Source of the DNA: Burhinus oedicnemus
Taxonomy: Eukaryota; Chordata; Aves; Charadriiformes; Burhinidae
Length of the DNA: 64,000 bases
NCBI GenBank assembly: GCA_008921705.1
Contig: VFFE01007724.1
Location: 1,915,759 to 1,979,758 of the forward strand
Direction: 5' to 3'
A model generated the notes under the pieces. That model was given only the letters and a program-made list of their open reading frames with translations, did no database searches and was not told the DNA's origin. Position numbers and translations under genes: made by a program. Below, piece after piece: positions 62,555 through 64,000 of this stretch. Each line of letters starts with the position of its first letter. Within the stretch, counting starts at the first letter, position 1.

Positions 62555-64000
62555 GTGCGTTGTCCCAACAGAGTCTTTATTCTAAGATAGTTTTCATATT
62601 TCCAAATGTAAAAACCTAACACAGTGGTGAAGGAGGCGAGGTTGTCAGTTTTTTTTGGCTTGATCAGCTACCCTGAAAAGGTATGCCTGTGAAGTCAGTC
62701 AGAAAAGTAGCGAAATTCCTGGTTGTAGCTCTTGGAAATCACTGCAGAAGCAAAGCCAGGTTATTGCTATAGAAGTTGTGTTATCATCAGAAATAGTTTG
62801 GAAAGAACATGTTAAGATCTGGGTTTGATTTATTCTAGGACCTAGGGTTCAGGTTCAAATCCAAATCAGGATTAAAAAGGGCTAGAGTATTCAGCAGGAG
62901 ATTTTGCCATCAAATGACAGAAACAGTGAGAGATCTAGCTGGCTTTGGTGACAGGCCAGATTTTTAAATCACCTTGATTTTTGCACACCTCCTCTTACAG
63001 ATAATTGAAGCCATATTGTGTTACATATATACAGCATAAATTTCTATTGGTAATGTCTTTATCCTGAGAAATTACTTTTTTTCCCCTGTAACTGAGACAA
63101 AGAAGCTCCTTTTTTTTTTGGATCCCTGACATCCTCCTTCCAGCTTCTGTCAAACAGTCTGAGCCTAATTTGAATTCCAGCAGTGAGGAATAACCTGATA
63201 TTTTGCTTACCTTAGTGCATGAAAGGTTAATTCTGTACATCCAAGTCTTATACTGCATGCTAGTTTGTTAAAGGCATTTTACCAAACAGCTGGTGAGGGA
63301 TTTTCAAAAATACAAGAGAGGCCTGTATGTTATTTGTTTTAACTTTTCCTTTCAACTCTTTTTTTTCCTTAAGTTCCCAGATGACTGCACACTCTTGAAT
63401 GCAGCAATCTGTTTAATCTAGTTTTAGCCTTCCTTTTCCTGTTTTGCTGTTTACTTTTCGTTCCATGCCAGTAGCTATTGAGGCAATACTGTGGGTCCAT
63501 TATCTGTTTCAGGCCTCTTGGAATATATGTGTTGGCTTCGCTCTGTATGTGCATGCATGAGAGAGGGGGAATAAACATGCACGTGGCCAATTAGTTAGTA
63601 CACTTAAATTAATGAAGAGCAATCTATGAATCTCCTTTTCCTGAGAATTTGGAAATACTGAGAACGTTTGCCATGTAGCCTTCAAAAACTTCCAAAGCAG
63701 CTATAAGGTCACAGTCTAATACTCCCTTCTGTATACTCATGTCTTTTCTAAAAACATTTCCCAACTTAATCTTCAGTATATGGAACAGGAGGGCAGAGGG
63801 GGAACAGCAGTGTTTATGACCAAAGTGCAAAGATGAGGAAGAAAATGAAATCCACAAAAGAGCGAATCTTTTGATCTCTGCTTCATTTTCCTCATTATGA
63901 ACTTAACAGTATCAGCAGTTATGTTTTAACTAAACATTGAGTTTATGGACCCGTGTCTCCATCTACGGATAAGGGAAGGTCAAGAGGAACTCTGCTAATG
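62555..64000. other. Sequence downstream of the unassigned exon
   Basis: If the exon is real this is the intron that follows it. Poly-T runs occur near 63108-63120 and 63358-63370. No further exon could be recognised up to the window end. Confidence 0.4.

Noticed and set aside
1..64000. Search for tRNA, rRNA, CRISPR arrays, bacterial-type operons or a novel multi-gene system
   Set aside because: The sequence is vertebrate nuclear DNA with sparse exons and CR1 repeats; no direct-repeat array, clover-leaf or clustered intact genes were seen.

Overview
The window looks like bird nuclear DNA. The only interspersed repeats I can name are CR1 LINE fragments: five copies, 5'-truncated and mostly ending in the CR1-type octamer (ATTCTATG or its complement). 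There are no Alu/L1/B-type SINEs, repeat density is low, and coding sequence appears as short exons between splice sites separated by kilobases. Nearly all long open frames are chance frames in GC-rich DNA or lie inside CR1 copies. There is no operon, CRISPR array, tRNA or rRNA.

The one gene I recognise is TMEM212, a small multi-pass membrane protein, on the + strand. Exon 1 is at 21033-21206, with an intact start and a GT donor. A later exon is at about 27603-27914, after a good AG acceptor. A possible degraded middle exon lies near 22898. The later exon aligns well with the family but carries two in-frame TAG codons where the family has tyrosine, plus a one-base insertion. TMEM212 therefore appears to be a unitary pseudogene here, or encodes a protein cut short before its last membrane helix.

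In human, TMEM212 lies between PLD1 (divergent) and FNDC3B (same direction). If that order holds, the left third of the window is the 5' end of PLD1 on the - strand. A CpG-rich block at about 10550-10945 fits this. It has a perfect CRE, an adjacent ETS-type GGAA pair and a consensus - strand splice donor at 10643/10644. Two near-perfect ZNF143/Staf motifs (2058-2077 and 13501-13518) also lie in this part.

The right half is poorer in GC and mostly empty by eye. It holds two neighbouring CR1 copies (39.5-41.2 kb), a small CpG-containing island with a splice donor (49.8-50.0 kb), two clean hairpins (35.3 and 53.9 kb) and a possible old LTR fragment (54.9-55.4 kb). At 62424-62554 there is a convincing 131-base exon with an open frame that I could not assign to any protein. 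It may be part of FNDC3B or of an undescribed transcript.

I found no obviously new multi-gene system. The most useful leads are the broken TMEM212, the unassigned exon near 62.5 kb, and the candidate promoters.
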